From: Cyanobacteria bacterium PR.3.49
GTDB taxonomy: Bacteria > Cyanobacteriota > Vampirovibrionia > Obscuribacterales > Obscuribacteraceae
Direction: 5' to 3'
DNA: 64,000 nucleotides
Assembly: GCA_013997645.1 (NCBI GenBank)
Contig: PNKB01000006.1
Span: 1 to 64,000, forward strand
The notes below the pieces were generated by a model. That model was given only the letters and a program-made list of their open reading frames with translations, was not told the origin of the DNA and searched no databases. Below are positions 9,788 through 18,827 of this stretch, piece by piece. Both the position numbers and the translations under genes were made by a program. Within the stretch, counting starts at the first letter, position 1; every line of letters starts with the position of its first letter.

Positions 9788-10909
9788 GTGCTTGAGCGTA
9801 ACGAGAAAAACGATAAGGCAAAGTTGGAAATCAAAGCCAACATCAAGGTTGTAGGTGTCGGCGGAGCCGGCTCCAACGCTGTCAACCGCATGATCCAAGC
9901 GGGTCTCAACGGGGTTGAATTCTGGGCTTGCAATACAGATGCCCAGGCGCTCGATCTGTCAGCAGCGAAAAATCGCTTGCAGATCGGTGCAAAATTGACA
10001 CGAGGACTGGGAGCCGGCGGCAATCCGACCATCGGCACCAAAGGCGCTGAAGAAAGCCGCGAAGATATCGCTGCTGCACTGCAAGGCGCAGACATGGTTT
10101 TCATCGCCGCCGGTATGGGCGGTGGCACCGGTACCGGTGCAGCACCGATCGTTGCCGAAGTGGCAAGAGAGATTGGTGCACTCACAGTAGGCGTAGTTTC
10201 CAGACCTTTCCTTTTCGAAGGCAAGCGCCGGATGAATCAAGCCGAGCTGGGCATTCAAGAAATCAAATCACGCGTAGACACGCTGATCGTCATTCCCAAC
10301 CAGAGACTGCTTGAAGTCGTCGATCACCGAGCCTCTATGCAAGAAGCATTCGTCGAAGCAGACAAAGTGCTGATGCAAGGTGTGCAAGGTATCTCCGATA
10401 TCATCACAGTGCCCGGTTTGATCAACGTCGACTTTGCAGACGTCAAAGCAATCATGGCAACAGCCGGTTCCGCCTTGATGGGCGTCGGTCGTGCCACAGG
10501 CGAAGGCAGAGCTGTAGAAGCAGCCCGCAATGCCATCAACAGCCCCTTGCTCGAGTGCACCATCGACGGTGCCTCGGGAGTGATCTTCTCGGTCACCGGC
10601 GGTCCCGACCTGACACTGCATGAAGTTCAAGAAGCAGCTAATGTCATCTACTCTGCAGTTTCCGATGATGCCAACATCATCTTCGGCGCAGTGCTCGACG
10701 ACAGACTGCACGGCGAAGTTCTGATCACCGTCATCGCCACCGGCTTTGACATGGTTCAGCAAAATCAGCCGCCACGCCAGCCGGCTATGTCAGCACCTCA
10801 ACCTCGCCAACAGCACCATGAGGTAAGACAACAGCCCAGCCAGCAAAAAATTGCCAGCGACATCCTTGACATACCCGAGTTCTTGAAGTCTCGCGGTGGA
10901 CCAAAGTAG
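9788..10909 (+). CDS. ftsZ: cell division GTPase FtsZ
   Basis: Tubulin-like GTPase that forms the division ring. The N-terminal nucleotide fold is complete ([13 protein letters not shown], the signature [10 protein letters not shown] near residue 110) and the T7 loop with NVDFADVK supplies the catalytic acids. A Gln/Pro-rich linker (about 315-355) leads to the conserved C-terminal peptide [10 protein letters not shown], the docking site for FtsA/ZipA/SepF-type partners. The length of 373 residues is standard. The start is GTG with GAGG about 11 bases upstream. No ftsA or ftsQ is adjacent, so it is a stand-alone unit here, closed by a strong terminator. Confidence 0.97.
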   Translation: MLERNEKNDKAKLEIKANIKVVGVGGAGSNAVNRMIQAGLNGVEFWACNTDAQALDLSAAKNRLQIGAKLTRGLGAGGNPTIGTKGAEESREDIAAALQGADMVFIAAGMGGGTGTGAAPIVAEVAREIGALTVGVVSRPFLFEGKRRMNQAELGIQEIKSRVDTLIVIPNQRLLEVVDHRASMQEAFVEADKVLMQGVQGISDIITVPGLINVDFADVKAIMATAGSALMGVGRATGEGRAVEAARNAINSPLLECTIDGASGVIFSVTGGPDLTLHEVQEAANVIYSAVSDDANIIFGAVLDDRLHGEVLITVIATGFDMVQQNQPPRQPAMSAPQPRQQHHEVRQQPSQQKIASDILDIPEFLKSRGGPK

Positions 10910-10931
10910 ATTGCGCTGAGAAAATAAATTC

Positions 10932-10960
10932 AAAGACCGGGCTCAGGTCCGGTCTTTTTC
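10932..10960 (+). terminator. Rho-independent terminator of ftsZ
   Basis: Perfect 9-bp stem AAAGACCGG / CCGGTCTTT with an 8-base loop, followed directly by TTCTTT. It starts 23 bp after the ftsZ stop codon. Confidence 0.88.
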
Positions 10961-11026
10961 TTTGCGAATAAATTCCATGCGATAATCACTGCCTGATAAC
11001 CGAGGCGGCCGGAGTTTTTCTCAAAC

Positions 11027-12115
11027 ATGGACACGCTCATGATCAAAGTAGACGAAGGAACCATGCCCGTGCACACGGACAAGGGAAAGATCATATTGAT
11101 CGACCAGCGCAAATTGCCGGATGCAATCGAATATTTCGATGCCACCGACATCGATCAAATGTGTTTTGCCATTTCTGACATGGTCGTTCGCGGAGCACCA
11201 TCAATTGGTGTTGCCGCCGCACTTTCCATGGCAGCTCATTTGCAAAACTTAGCCCGCAATCAAAGCTCGCCACTCACGATCGGTCAATTCGACGAGGCGA
11301 AATCAAAACTCGATGCGACCAGGCCGACTGCAGTCAATTTGAGATGGGCGACATCGCAAGTGCATAACTTCGCCTGTTGCCTGTTAAGTGAAAAACCAGA
11401 CAATATCGCATTCGGTGAGAGACTTTTCGAATTTGCAGAGAAAATGCTGCAAGATCATTTGGAAAGAAACCGAAGGCTCAGCGATTTCGGATTGAGCGTT
11501 GTGCCGCAATCAGCGCGCATTGTCACTCACTGCAATGCCGGATCATTGGCCGCCTGCGGCTGGGGAACTGCACTGGGAGTAATCAGATCGGCTCATGCCA
11601 AAGGGCTGAATCCGCAAGTCTTCGTCGACGAGACACGTCCGCGCAATCAAGGATCAAAACTGACCATGTGGGAGCTGACCCAGGACGGAGTTCCCGCCAC
11701 TCTTATCTGCGACAACATGTCCGGCTATTTGATGAAGAGGGGCGATGTCGACATGGTGATCACAGGCGCGGACAGAATCGCGGCCAATGGCGACTCAGCC
11801 AACAAAATCGGCACTTATTCATTGGCAGTCCTGGCGCATCATCACGGCATTCCTTTTTATATTGCCGCACCGCTTTCCACATTCGATCCGCAAATTGAAA
11901 GCGGAGAGGCAATCCCCATCGAATTTCGCAATCAGGATGAAGTGCTTAGTTTAGATGGGCGGTCCTTGACCGTAAGCGGAGCCGAAGCCCTCAATCCCGC
12001 TTTCGACGTCACACCAAACGAATTGATCAAAGGCATCATCACAGAAGAAGGCGTTTTGACACCGCCATACAAAGAGTCAATATCTGCAGCATTGAAACGC
12101 AACAGCGAAAAGTAG
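11027..12115 (+). CDS. mtnA: S-methyl-5-thioribose-1-phosphate isomerase MtnA
   Basis: Aldose-ketose isomerase of the methionine salvage pathway, converting 5-methylthioribose-1-phosphate to 5-methylthioribulose-1-phosphate. Family motifs are clear: MVVRGAPSIGVAAA near the N-terminus, the catalytic cysteine in THCNAGSLAACGWGTALG, DETRPRNQG, and the catalytic aspartate in ITGADRIAANGD followed by NKIGTY. The length of 362 is normal. The related eIF2B-like and ribose-1,5-bisphosphate isomerases lack this exact RNQG/GADR set. Starts at 11027 or 11039 are both possible. It stands alone after the ftsZ terminator; no mtnB, mtnC or mtnD is in the window. Confidence 0.94.
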   Translation: MDTLMIKVDEGTMPVHTDKGKIILIDQRKLPDAIEYFDATDIDQMCFAISDMVVRGAPSIGVAAALSMAAHLQNLARNQSSPLTIGQFDEAKSKLDATRPTAVNLRWATSQVHNFACCLLSEKPDNIAFGERLFEFAEKMLQDHLERNRRLSDFGLSVVPQSARIVTHCNAGSLAACGWGTALGVIRSAHAKGLNPQVFVDETRPRNQGSKLTMWELTQDGVPATLICDNMSGYLMKRGDVDMVITGADRIAANGDSANKIGTYSLAVLAHHHGIPFYIAAPLSTFDPQIESGEAIPIEFRNQDEVLSLDGRSLTVSGAEALNPAFDVTPNELIKGIITEEGVLTPPYKESISAALKRNSEK

Positions 12116-12123
12116 CCGGCAAG

Positions 12124-13776
12124 CTAAGCTTCGAAATAACGACCTTGCGGTTTGCTCTGGCGATTCGACTGAGCGAGCAAAATTGCTTTGGTCAAATCCG
12201 TCGAATCTTCCGGAACGGAAACTATTCCAAATGAGAATTTGAGCGGTGCTTCCGGTGCTTGGGGCTCTTGAGGCGACTCGCCTTCCTCTTCTTCCGCGGG
12301 TAACGCGGATAGGGCCTGGACTACTCTCTGGCACAAGGACATCGCTTTTTCTGCATTGCTGAAAGGAAGTATGAATCCGAATTCGAGAGTCTGGAAATGC
12401 CCGACCAGGTCCAGATCGCCTTTCACTTGATTGAATGCTTTTACGACCCTGCGCAGATGACGGCCCTGAGGCAGCAATCCGTTCTGTTTTACGTCAAAAA
12501 TTACTACCGAGTAACCGGTGCGGGTTCTGGAACTGCGTTTGTGCTCTCTTTGCGCAAAGAAAAGGAAAAGCGGATAACTGAGCATATCCGTTTCCGGGCG
12601 TAAAATCTCGTGATAGGCATTTTCTATAATCGAAAAATCGATTGCCCCTGTACTCTGAAAGGCTGGCTGGCTGCTGCGTCCCTGCGGCGCCACGATACCC
12701 AGCATAGTCATATTGAAAAGGGCCGGAAGCCAGACGCTCATGAGCATCGGCACACGCACGAGAAAATCGTGCATGCACTCGCCCGGCTTGAGCTGGCTGT
12801 AAATCATCTTTTGCGCTGATAGATCGGCAGGAATACCTCCTCCCTTTACCAATGCTTCGAATTCTTGCTCGCTCAAATTCGACTTTGCTTTGAAAAGCGG
12901 CGCATCTTCATCGAATCCGCGGTTTTCCAATTCTTGTTTTTGATCGCGCAAGGCAGCGGCCTCGACCAGCAATGCGTCCATGCGCTTGCTGACAGTGCGT
13001 TCCTTGGCGGAAATCTTGGAGGCAAAGGCAAATTTGCCCTTTTTCCACATCAAGGACTCGAGGACTACGTCATAACCTTTTTGAGCACTTGCTCCCTCGA
13101 CGAGCAAGGCATCTTCCTTTGTGGCGTGAACAGGAGTACCGTCTTCGAAAAAAACTTCAATCTGGCGCATGCCTTCGACAATTTCCAGGCGCCCGGTCAT
13201 TTTGCAGATGGAAACCGACTGCAAGACTCCGAACAAATCGATATCTTCCAGTTCGCCGGATAAATTGACGCCGAAAGTCGCGTAAGTGCCGCTGGCAGCA
13301 TTGCCAGTATCAGCCCCGCCGCCATTTCCGCCAGCGCCGGGTGGGGGAATAGGTTGCATGAAACCGCCCGGCGGCAATTCTTGGGTTGTCATCAATTGAG
13401 CACCGACCGGCATTTGAGCCGGCAAATTAGCCGAAGATGTGGCGTTCTTAGATGTCTCGAGATGAATCATGCTGAGAATTACCGCCAGGTCTGTAGTTCT
13501 GTGCGACCAGACAGGCGGCAGGTGAGAGTTTTCGACATCGATTAGGGTCCACTCGACGTAAGTGACCCGATTCAAACCGGAAGGATCCGGCGGGATAATG
13601 GCGGCCAAGAGATAACCCTTGCCGGTTCCGAACGGCAATTCCACAGGTCTGCCCAGATTTTGGCGAGCCAGAGCAAGAACCTTGTCCAGGTCCACTTCAG
13701 TCGGATTGACAACAGACGCGACCTTTAGAGGCGTCCAGGATGACTTGTTCAATATGTCAATACCAAACGGCGACAA
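12124..13776 (-). CDS. DUF4388 protein with a degenerate GGDEF-like C-terminus
   Basis: Cytoplasmic protein of 550 residues. The middle (about 168-255) matches the DUF4388/PATAN pattern: FGVNLSGELEDIDLFGVLQS, TGRLEIVEG, IEVFFEDGTPVHA, and a W-KKGKFAF end. Such domains occur in bacterial regulators. The last 150 residues resemble a GGDEF fold that has lost its active site: SVVIFDV near the first strand, LVGHFQTLEFGFILP where RYGGDEF would be, and an ILLAQSNRQSKPQG end like the AKxxGRNR tail. It should therefore not make c-di-GMP. A Gly/Pro-rich linker lies near residue 150. The TTG start has a poor Shine-Dalgarno. It is convergent with mtnA. Confidence 0.75.
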   Translation of the reverse strand: MSPFGIDILNKSSWTPLKVASVVNPTEVDLDKVLALARQNLGRPVELPFGTGKGYLLAAIIPPDPSGLNRVTYVEWTLIDVENSHLPPVWSHRTTDLAVILSMIHLETSKNATSSANLPAQMPVGAQLMTTQELPPGGFMQPIPPPGAGGNGGGADTGNAASGTYATFGVNLSGELEDIDLFGVLQSVSICKMTGRLEIVEGMRQIEVFFEDGTPVHATKEDALLVEGASAQKGYDVVLESLMWKKGKFAFASKISAKERTVSKRMDALLVEAAALRDQKQELENRGFDEDAPLFKAKSNLSEQEFEALVKGGGIPADLSAQKMIYSQLKPGECMHDFLVRVPMLMSVWLPALFNMTMLGIVAPQGRSSQPAFQSTGAIDFSIIENAYHEILRPETDMLSYPLFLFFAQREHKRSSRTRTGYSVVIFDVKQNGLLPQGRHLRRVVKAFNQVKGDLDLVGHFQTLEFGFILPFSNAEKAMSLCQRVVQALSALPAEEEEGESPQEPQAPEAPLKFSFGIVSVPEDSTDLTKAILLAQSNRQSKPQGRYFEA

Positions 13777-13859
13777 ACCTAGTACTTTGTACCACTGCCG
13801 TCTCAGCTTATGACCTTAAAAGAAAGAATTCCTCAAATTATTCCCTTCTTTTACATTGG

Positions 13860-15314
13860 CTACTTGGCCAGCACTTTTTCTCTTCGCCCTTCCAAAATTC
13901 GCAGAAATGAGCGAGTGGAAATCTCCTCGAGCGTCAAGCCGGTCGCTTTCACTTCCTCTTTCGAGACCGCACCACAATTGATGGCACGCAGAAAGTAATT
14001 GAGCAGGCCCTGTCCTGTCGCCGCATCGTCGAATACGTCACCGACAAGAGTGGCTTGAGCAGCCTTTTCTATGAAGGCACGCAAGCGAACCGAAGCCGGT
14101 TCCAGACCTTCCAGAAAGAACGAATAGCAAGCGGCATATCGCACCGGCAATTGTGCAGGATGCAGATCCCACCCCTGATAATAGGCGTGTTTCAGAGAAT
14201 GGCGCACATGGTCAAAACCGAGTTTCCATGCCCGATGTACGATATCGTTATTTTCTTGCTTCAAAGCCTTGCTAAGGTTGCCATCTTCATCCGGTCGATG
14301 CGGTCCCACAGGCATCACATTGGTGGCGCCGTCGGACAGCCAGATACCGGTGCCAGAGAGCGAAACGCGCATCATTTCACGGGCAAAATCGCAAGATGGA
14401 TGATCCATCGATTGATAAGCAGCCGTGATATTTGATGAGGCGGTGTAATCATAAACGCCGAAGTGACAGCCGACACAACGTCCTTCAGCCGCTCTTACGA
14501 ATTCCGGCAACGAACATTGCCCTTTGGAATTGACGATGGACTGCGGAGTCTCAACCATCAGTTCAATTTTGAGCGTATTTTCCGGCAGGTTGAGTTTTTT
14601 CTCAATCAAGGCAAGCAGATTGATCATAGCTGTAACTTGCTCGGTGATTGTCACCTTGGGCAGTGTGATGACGAAATTGTCCGGCAATTTGCCGCCGGTC
14701 TCGCCCAAAAGTGTGGTGACAAAAATATCCAGAGTGCGCGCGCTTCTGTCACGCAATTCTTCGGTAAAGGGCTTGATGCGGATACCGATGAAAGGAGAAA
14801 GGGTGCCGTCCTTCATTCCTTTTGCCACTTCTTTGGCCGCTAATTCAGCGTGCATGTCTTCTTCCGAATCCGGTCTGTTGCCATAACCGTCTTCGAAGTC
14901 GATGCGAAAATCTTCCACGGCTTCGCGCTCCAGCTTTTCACGCACTCGCTTGTACACCGTGTAAGCAAGCCAAACAGGATGTCTCTCTTTGCGAACACTG
15001 TCCGGATTTTCTTCCAGAAGCGGTTCCAATTTCGCTATTTTCGCGTTGTCCTCGGGCAGTTCTTGCCAGCCTGTGAGCTGCAACGCGCGAGCGAATGTCA
15101 CGAAGTCTGGCGCATATTCATCTAAAGAACGAAGCGCCAGTACTCCAAGCTTTTTTGCGGAGTCGGATTTGAAAAGATGCGCGCCACCATATACAGTGTG
15201 AACTGCTTGCCTGGCGCCGGAATCTCCGGGGTATTGAGTATTGAACTCTCTGTTTGCAATTGCCAGTTTGCTGAAGACTTCACCGAGATTTCCCGCATTA
15301 AGGGAAGTTTTCAT
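13860..15314 (-). CDS. CitE/HpcH-like aldolase family protein in the ureide operon
   Basis: Protein of 484 residues with TIM-barrel CitE/HpcH/malate-synthase character: FRIDFEDGYG near 150, GIRIKPF (about 190), KIELMVETPQSI near 262 (the glutamate/METPQ metal-site pattern) and CHFGVYDYTAS near 298. From memory it resembles the DUF6986 group of aldolase-like proteins. As the last gene of an allB-uraD-uraH operon it may process the C2 product of ureide breakdown (glyoxylate), for example by a malate-synthase-like condensation. This role is inferred from context. AAGGAG sits 8 bases before the ATG. Confidence 0.72.
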   Translation of the reverse strand: MKTSLNAGNLGEVFSKLAIANREFNTQYPGDSGARQAVHTVYGGAHLFKSDSAKKLGVLALRSLDEYAPDFVTFARALQLTGWQELPEDNAKIAKLEPLLEENPDSVRKERHPVWLAYTVYKRVREKLEREAVEDFRIDFEDGYGNRPDSEEDMHAELAAKEVAKGMKDGTLSPFIGIRIKPFTEELRDRSARTLDIFVTTLLGETGGKLPDNFVITLPKVTITEQVTAMINLLALIEKKLNLPENTLKIELMVETPQSIVNSKGQCSLPEFVRAAEGRCVGCHFGVYDYTASSNITAAYQSMDHPSCDFAREMMRVSLSGTGIWLSDGATNVMPVGPHRPDEDGNLSKALKQENNDIVHRAWKLGFDHVRHSLKHAYYQGWDLHPAQLPVRYAACYSFFLEGLEPASVRLRAFIEKAAQATLVGDVFDDAATGQGLLNYFLRAINCGAVSKEEVKATGLTLEEISTRSFLRILEGRREKVLAK

Positions 15315-15353
15315 GTCCTAACTCCTTTGCCTCAATTTGACTTGAATAAATTG

Positions 15354-15695
15354 CTAACTGCCTCTGTATGTCGAATAGCTGAATGGACTGAGTAAGAGCG
15401 GCACATGATAATGCTGTGCTGCATCGTGAATTTCGAAAATGATCGGCACTTGCGGGTAAAAAGCCTGCAGCCCGAGGCTTTGAAAGTACTTATGCGTTTC
15501 GAAGGTCAATTTATAGACACCAACCTCCAGGGTCATGCCCTCCTTCCACAAGTCAGGAGCACGCCCATCTGAATTTGTCTGTGCTCTGGAAAGCTCGACC
15601 CAATTCTCTTTGCTGTTGCGTTCCAGAATAACGGTCACATCCGCTGCCGGTTTGCCCCGCGATGCATCAAGAACATGGGAAGTGATTTTGCTCAT
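15354..15695 (-). CDS. uraH: 5-hydroxyisourate hydrolase (transthyretin-like)
   Basis: Hydrolyses 5-hydroxyisourate to OHCU in urate degradation. The 113 residues carry all catalytic markers of HIUase: H7 in SHVLD, R45 in DGRAPDL, H97 in YHVPLLLSP, and the C-terminal YRGS that separates the enzyme from transthyretin. There is no signal peptide, so it is cytoplasmic. The ATG overlaps the uraD stop by 4 bp (ATGA), which shows translational coupling. Confidence 0.95.
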   Translation of the reverse strand: MSKITSHVLDASRGKPAADVTVILERNSKENWVELSRAQTNSDGRAPDLWKEGMTLEVGVYKLTFETHKYFQSLGLQAFYPQVPIIFEIHDAAQHYHVPLLLSPFSYSTYRGS

Positions 15696-16213
15696 GACAG
15701 TAGTTTTTCCAATCTCAATTTAGTGATTTTCGCCTGTTCGCCTGCCGCCACTTTCAGCTCTTCCTGCTTATCGTTAGACATTCTCGATTTCAATATCTCC
15801 AGCATTTCCCCGGCGCTTTTGCCGGAGGCGCAGACAATGAAGATATAGCCGAACTTGTCGAAATAATCGTCATTCAGTGATGCCAGTTGGTGCAACATAT
15901 CTTCTGTTGCCTGCTGTACGCCTTTTTGCTCGTTTTCACACCAGTTGGCAGTGGATGCAAACTTGGCTCTGAGCAAGCTGACATCACCGATTCTCGGGTG
16001 ATGAGAAAAGGCTTCCAGCCAATCTTCAGGTGACAGTTTAAACCAAATGTCATCGGCTGCGCCAAACAATTCATCTTGCGAATGAAATGGGCGCCGCGCC
16101 ATCATCTTTTCTACCCAGACGGATGATCCGCAGCAGCGCTCGAGTTCTACTTTTGCCGTTTCACTGGAGACGGAATTGACTTGATCGAGATTCAAATTTC
16201 CATTTACCGGCAT
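15692..16213 (-). CDS. uraD: OHCU decarboxylase
   Basis: Decarboxylates 2-oxo-4-hydroxy-4-carboxy-5-ureidoimidazoline to S-allantoin, the step after uraH. The all-helical family pattern is present in 173 residues: catalytic HHPRIGD (residues 71-77), W-x-x-NEQKG near 91-98, FGYIFIVCASGKSA (121-134) and the C-terminal AAGEQAKITKLRL. AAGGTGAG precedes the ATG. It lies 11 bp after allB and overlaps uraH. Confidence 0.94.
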   Translation of the reverse strand: MPVNGNLNLDQVNSVSSETAKVELERCCGSSVWVEKMMARRPFHSQDELFGAADDIWFKLSPEDWLEAFSHHPRIGDVSLLRAKFASTANWCENEQKGVQQATEDMLHQLASLNDDYFDKFGYIFIVCASGKSAGEMLEILKSRMSNDKQEELKVAAGEQAKITKLRLEKLLS

Positions 16214-16224
16214 AATCGCTCACC

Positions 16225-17631
16225 TTAAGTCGAGGCTAAAGACTTCGAAGTCTCCAGGCGTCCACTGAGAATTTTCTGACCGTGACCTTCTTTGACAAAG
16301 GTGCCGTTGTCGTAAACTTTCGTGCCGCGCACGTAAGTGCGTTTTACGACTCCCTTGAATTGCCGCCCTTCATGTGGTGTTTCCTTGTGCTTATGATGGA
16401 CGTTTTTCTTTTCCACTGTAAATGTAGCTTCCGGATCGAGCATGACGATATCGGCATCGAATCCCGGCGCAATCTTCCCTTTGGTGCCGTAAAGACCGGC
16501 GAATTTAGCGGTTTTCTCAGCCATCCAGGTAACGACGTCCTCCAGACTGTGCCCTTTCTTTTGGGCAAAAGTCCAGACGGCCGGCAGTCCGAACTGCAGT
16601 GAAGCGATGCCTCCCCAGGCTTTGTCGAAATCGCCTTCCTTCATCAATTTCAATTCTGGCGTACAGGGTGAATGATCGGAGACGACAAAATCAATGGTCC
16701 CTTCTTTTAGTGCTTGCCAGAGCAAATCGGCATTTTCTCTTTCTCTTATCGGCGGAGCGCATTTAAAACGGGTGTCGCCGTCAGGAATTTCCTCGGCAGC
16801 AAAAGTCAAATAATGAGGGCAGGTCTCAGCCGAGAACGGTAAATTTCTCGCTTTTGCATCTTTGACTATCGAGAGCGCATCGGACGAAGAGAGATGAACG
16901 ATATGGACGCGGCAATTAAATTCTTCGCAAAGCAAGGACACTAATTTCACCGCATCGTTTTCCCACTGGCGGGGACGAGACTTGAGAAATGCGGAATAAG
17001 AACGCGGTTCTTTCTTCAGATATTCAGCAGGGTCAGGGTGAATTTCTCCGCAGTCCATCTCGGCATGGACAAGAAGCGGGACATCCAGGCGTGATAGAAC
17101 GGGCATCGCTTTGCGCAAATCGAATTCAGTGGCATTGGGAAAATCATCGATGCCGGAGTGAATGAGAAAGCATTTGAATCCCACCACACCATGTGCCACC
17201 ATTTTTTCCAGCTCAGAATGATTGCCGGGAACGACACCGCCCCAGAAGGCGCAGTCTACGTTGAGCAAGCCTTCGATCGCCTCAAGCTTGGTCTTTAGGG
17301 CATCAAGCGTAGTTGTCACCGGAATGCAGTTGAGAGGCATGTCGACAATGGTGGTCACACCGCCTGCCGCGGCCGCTTTCGTGGCGGTTGCAAATCCCTC
17401 CCATTCGGTGCGACCGGGCTCATTGACATGGACATGGCAGTCGACCAACCCTGGAATTACGACCAGGTCGCCGGCGTCTTCAACCGGAACACCGTGAGGG
17501 ACATCAAGCATGGGAGCTATCTCTTTGATGATGCCGTCCTTTATAAGTATGGCGGCTTCTTTGATGCCCTCGTGCGTCAAGACCTTGCGTCCCACGATTG
17601 CCGAGTCGAATTGTCCAGCGCCACTGCCCAT
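16225..17631 (-). CDS. allB: allantoinase
   Basis: Zinc amidohydrolase opening allantoin to allantoate. Family motifs are in order: GLVDCHVHVNEPGRTEWEGF near residue 60 (metal-binding HVH), GFKCFLIHSG (the carboxylated lysine), LLVHAEM, RVHIVHLSSSDAL and FVVSDHSPC with the catalytic aspartate. The NEPG-x-TEWEGF form is typical of allantoinase rather than dihydropyrimidinase or dihydroorotase. I start it at the ATG at 17631, which follows GAGGTG by 7 bases. The ORF track begins at a TTG six codons earlier that overlaps this Shine-Dalgarno. First gene of the operon allB-uraD-uraH-aldolase. No urate oxidase or allantoate hydrolase is present in the window. Confidence 0.93.
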   Translation of the reverse strand: MGSGAGQFDSAIVGRKVLTHEGIKEAAILIKDGIIKEIAPMLDVPHGVPVEDAGDLVVIPGLVDCHVHVNEPGRTEWEGFATATKAAAAGGVTTIVDMPLNCIPVTTTLDALKTKLEAIEGLLNVDCAFWGGVVPGNHSELEKMVAHGVVGFKCFLIHSGIDDFPNATEFDLRKAMPVLSRLDVPLLVHAEMDCGEIHPDPAEYLKKEPRSYSAFLKSRPRQWENDAVKLVSLLCEEFNCRVHIVHLSSSDALSIVKDAKARNLPFSAETCPHYLTFAAEEIPDGDTRFKCAPPIRERENADLLWQALKEGTIDFVVSDHSPCTPELKLMKEGDFDKAWGGIASLQFGLPAVWTFAQKKGHSLEDVVTWMAEKTAKFAGLYGTKGKIAPGFDADIVMLDPEATFTVEKKNVHHKHKETPHEGRQFKGVVKRTYVRGTKVYDNGTFVKEGHGQKILSGRLETSKSLAST

Positions 17632-17851
17632 GGGCAACACCTCTTTCAAAGCCGATATGCACAGAGGATATACTCAAGGAGCAGCTCTTACTGCTTCCTT
17701 AACGAAAATAAAGGAGGCAAAACTGAATGTCCGCTGACCCAATTTCCAATTCGCCACTACATGCAGTGCAGATGGGCAGGCGGGCGATGAGATAAACTGG
17801 AAACGCGAGGGTATTTATACTGGATGCAGGACGCTTTGAGGAGGTCGAAAC

Positions 17852-18346
17852 GTGTCATTGAGACAACGCGCTGAAAAACCCGCACTGGCAGCTCTAGTTT
17901 GTACGGGACTTCTGGCGGTTTCTTTGCTCGCTCAGTCTGCAGCAGCAGAGACAACGACAAGTCAGACCAAACCCGGCAAACCTTCGATGATCCCGACTGC
18001 CGAACCTGATAAGCCGGTTGTTTTCAATCCCAAAAACCTGCGCCGCCTGGACTTCAAAGTGCAGGGAAAAAGCTGCGCGGTATGCCTCATGGGCATTCAG
18101 AAAAAGGTCAAAGCGATGCCCGGCATAATTAAAGTCGCCGTCATGCTCAAGCGACCTTATGGGGCGGTGGTTATCTATGATTTTACAAAGGTCTCAGCAA
18201 AAGACATTTTGGAAAAAGCAAAAAAGGAAGACAAGGAAGTAAAAATCGTCGAGCCTACAGACTTCTCGATTCAGAAAGTGCCGACAATCCTCATTCCTTT
18301 ATATGGCATTCCAAAATCGCCGGAGATTCGCATCGCTTCTCCGTAA
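17852..18346 (+). CDS. secreted heavy-metal-associated (HMA-like) domain protein
   Basis: Exported protein of 164 residues. A signal peptide (ALAALVCTGLLAVSLLAQSAAAE) ends near residue 33. The mature part has one ferredoxin-like HMA domain (about 64-125): LDFKVQGKSCAVC with C75 and C78, then GIQKKVKAMPGIIKVAVML and a KVSAKDILEKAKK helix. The CxxC would bind a soft metal such as copper or mercury. GGAGG is well placed before the GTG start. It is divergent from the ureide operon and convergent with the TadE-like genes. It has no transporter neighbour. Confidence 0.72.
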   Translation: MSLRQRAEKPALAALVCTGLLAVSLLAQSAAAETTTSQTKPGKPSMIPTAEPDKPVVFNPKNLRRLDFKVQGKSCAVCLMGIQKKVKAMPGIIKVAVMLKRPYGAVVIYDFTKVSAKDILEKAKKEDKEVKIVEPTDFSIQKVPTILIPLYGIPKSPEIRIASP

Positions 18347-18386
18347 AATACAAAACGGCATATTCAAAGTCGCATGAATACGAGCT

Positions 18387-18794
18387 TTAGAGCTGACCAA
18401 CAACGGGCTCGGTCATGTCGGTGACGAAATTCATTCTGTCCGGTCCGCCAAAGGGAATCGGAACAGGGAATCGGCAGACGATCTCGGTAACCACGGTCAC
18501 TGATGTGCCGGCATTGTATTGAACAGGGCGGAACAGTCTTTTGGAGGTGATGTATCCTGCTGCCGGAAATCTGTCGACAGCGGTCTGGGCAGCTGCTTGC
18601 GCTTTGCCGGCCGTATCCGTTTCGGCAGCGGCTCTGGCGGCGCTCTTGCACATCGAGTCGTTAGCGGTCTGGGCTAATACTGCGGCTGCAACGTCAAAAA
18701 GAAAAAGCACAATCGGGATGATAATGAAAAGACCAGCTGCGGTCTCGACAATACTCGTCCCTCGTTTTCTTCTCGAAATCCTAGATTTCATCAT
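18387..18794 (-). CDS. TadE-like pseudopilin
   Basis: Small membrane protein of 135 residues with the arrangement of TadE-type minor pilins: a basic N-terminus (MMKSRISRRKRG), then TSIVETAAGLFIIIPIVLFLFDVA with a glutamate five residues into the hydrophobic helix, as in type IV-like pilins. The rest is extracytoplasmic and Ala-rich. It follows the second TadE-like gene by 33 bp in the same direction. No prepilin peptidase, TadA, TadB or TadC is nearby. Confidence 0.72.
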   Translation of the reverse strand: MMKSRISRRKRGTSIVETAAGLFIIIPIVLFLFDVAAAVLAQTANDSMCKSAARAAAETDTAGKAQAAAQTAVDRFPAAGYITSKRLFRPVQYNAGTSVTVVTEIVCRFPVPIPFGGPDRMNFVTDMTEPVVGQL

Positions 18795-18827
18795 GGACTG
18801 CCACCCCTCCTTGGGTGAGGAATTGTG

